DNA of 6,229 nt from Candidatus Rokuibacteriota bacterium (lineage in GTDB: Bacteria; Methylomirabilota; Methylomirabilia; Rokubacteriales; CSP1-6). How positions within the stretch are numbered: position 1 is the first letter of the stretch; each line of letters starts with the position of its first letter. Position numbers and translations under genes: made by a program. Under the pieces are notes generated by a model, which saw only the letters and a list, made by a program, of their open reading frames with translations, was not told the origin of the DNA and made no database searches. Below are positions 5,664-6,229 of this stretch, one piece after another. The stretch covers positions 1 to 6,229 of the forward strand of contig JACORX010000087.1 of assembly GCA_016179165.1 (NCBI GenBank), written 5' to 3'.

Positions 5664-5670
5664 GAGGAGG
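5664..5670 (+). promoter_or_regulatory. Shine-Dalgarno sequence of the 3-hydroxyacyl-CoA dehydrogenase gene
   Basis: GAGGAGG lies 10 bases before the ATG at 5681. The 52-base gap after the secreted-protein gene holds nothing else I can identify, so the two genes could be cotranscribed. Confidence 0.7.
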
Positions 5671-5680
5671 TCGCTCGCGT

Positions 5681-6229
5681 ATGGCCATCAAGCAGGTCGG
5701 TGTGATCGGTTGTGGGCTCATGGGCTCCGGCATCGCGCAGGTCTCGGCGCAGGCCGGGTTTCCGACGGTCGTGATCGAGGCCGACCAAGCCCTCCTCGAC
5801 AAGGGGCTCAGCGGGTTGCGCAGGAGCCTCGAGGGCCTGGTCGCGAAGGCCAAGATGGAGGAACGGGCCAAGGACGAGACGCTGGGGCGTCTCAAGGGCT
5901 CGACGCAGCTTGAAGACCTCAAGGACTGCGACCTCGTGATCGAGGCCATCACCGAGAACCAGCCGCTGAAGAACGAGACCTTCGGAAGACTCGACGCCAT
6001 CTGCCGGCCCCACGCGCTGCTGGCGTCGAACACCTCCTCGTGCAACGTCACCGCGATGGCGGCCGCCACGAAGCGGCCGGGGCGGGTGCTGGGCCTGCAC
6101 TTCTTCAACCCGGTGCCGCTCATGAAGCTCGTGGAGGTCGTGCAGTCCATCCTGACCGACCCCGCGACGGTCGCGGCCGCCTACGAGTGGGTGCAGGCCG
6201 TCGGCAAGGTGCCGGTCAAGACCAAGGAC
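5681..6229 (+). CDS. 3-hydroxyacyl-CoA / 3-hydroxybutyryl-CoA dehydrogenase, N-terminal part (partial)
   Basis: The first 183 residues of a cytoplasmic NAD(P)-dependent enzyme that interconverts (S)-3-hydroxyacyl-CoA and 3-ketoacyl-CoA; the gene runs off the right edge. VGVIGCGLMGSGIAQ (residues 6-20) is the Rossmann GxGxxG loop (G10, G12, G15), with E33 ending strand 2, which is typical of NAD-preferring members. DLVIEAITEN (84-93), ASNTSS (115-120) and GLHFFNPVPLMKLVEVV (138-154) are family motifs. The catalytic residues S119, H140 and E152 have the same spacing as S137, H158 and E170 of human HADH. About 100 residues (the C-terminal helical domain, with the catalytic Asn) should follow outside the window. 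It is the enzyme that acts after enoyl-CoA hydration, so it fits functionally with the crotonase upstream. It could serve beta-oxidation, butyrate or polyhydroxybutyrate metabolism. Confidence 0.95.
   Translation, partial: MAIKQVGVIGCGLMGSGIAQVSAQAGFPTVVIEADQALLDKGLSGLRRSLEGLVAKAKMEERAKDETLGRLKGSTQLEDLKDCDLVIEAITENQPLKNETFGRLDAICRPHALLASNTSSCNVTAMAAATKRPGRVLGLHFFNPVPLMKLVEVVQSILTDPATVAAAYEWVQAVGKVPVKTKD

Overview
This is a strongly GC-rich bacterial chromosomal window with genes packed on the + strand, GC-rich codon third positions and no mobile element, CRISPR array, rRNA or tRNA that I can see. The gene style (PAS/hybrid-kinase-like receiver ending, FbpB-type ABC permease, many acyl-CoA enzymes) fits a free-living soil or sediment bacterium. 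My guess is a Rokubacteria/Methylomirabilota-like or deltaproteobacterial lineage, but that is inference from composition and protein style only.

Layout, left to right. 1-560 is the 3' end of a hybrid histidine kinase (end of the ATPase domain plus a C-terminal receiver). 561-771 is a gene-poor leader holding short GC hairpins, two overlapping mini-ORFs and a pair of mutually exclusive helices. 772-2439 is a fused two-domain ABC permease (FbpB type) and 2646-3761 is its ATPase (FbpC/PotA type). Wedged between them is a 68-residue, two-helix ORF that looks like the tail of a major facilitator transporter, ending in a 15-bp tandem repeat and stop/start-coupled to the ATPase. No substrate-binding protein is present. 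3829-4590 is a crotonase, preceded by a 12-codon ORF whose stop codon touches the crotonase ATG. 4659-5183 is adenine phosphoribosyltransferase (apt) with a promoter placed so close to the ATG that its mRNA should be almost leaderless. 5275-5628 is a small unrecognised secreted protein, methionine-rich, behind a promoter whose long spacer holds a near-perfect dyad, as in promoters controlled by MerR-family regulators. 5681-6229 is the N-terminal part of a 3-hydroxyacyl-CoA (3-hydroxybutyryl-CoA) dehydrogenase running off the window.

Working together: permease and ATPase form one importer, probably for ferric iron or another small anionic/chelated solute, and must borrow a binding protein from elsewhere. 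The crotonase and the 3-hydroxyacyl-CoA dehydrogenase catalyse consecutive steps of acyl-CoA beta-oxidation or its reverse, although apt and the secreted protein lie between them with their own predicted promoters. The most interesting spot for a new system is the secreted Met-rich protein with its MerR-like operator (5202-5628), which invites a metal-response hypothesis. Second come the mini-ORF/hairpin arrangements ahead of the permease and the crotonase.
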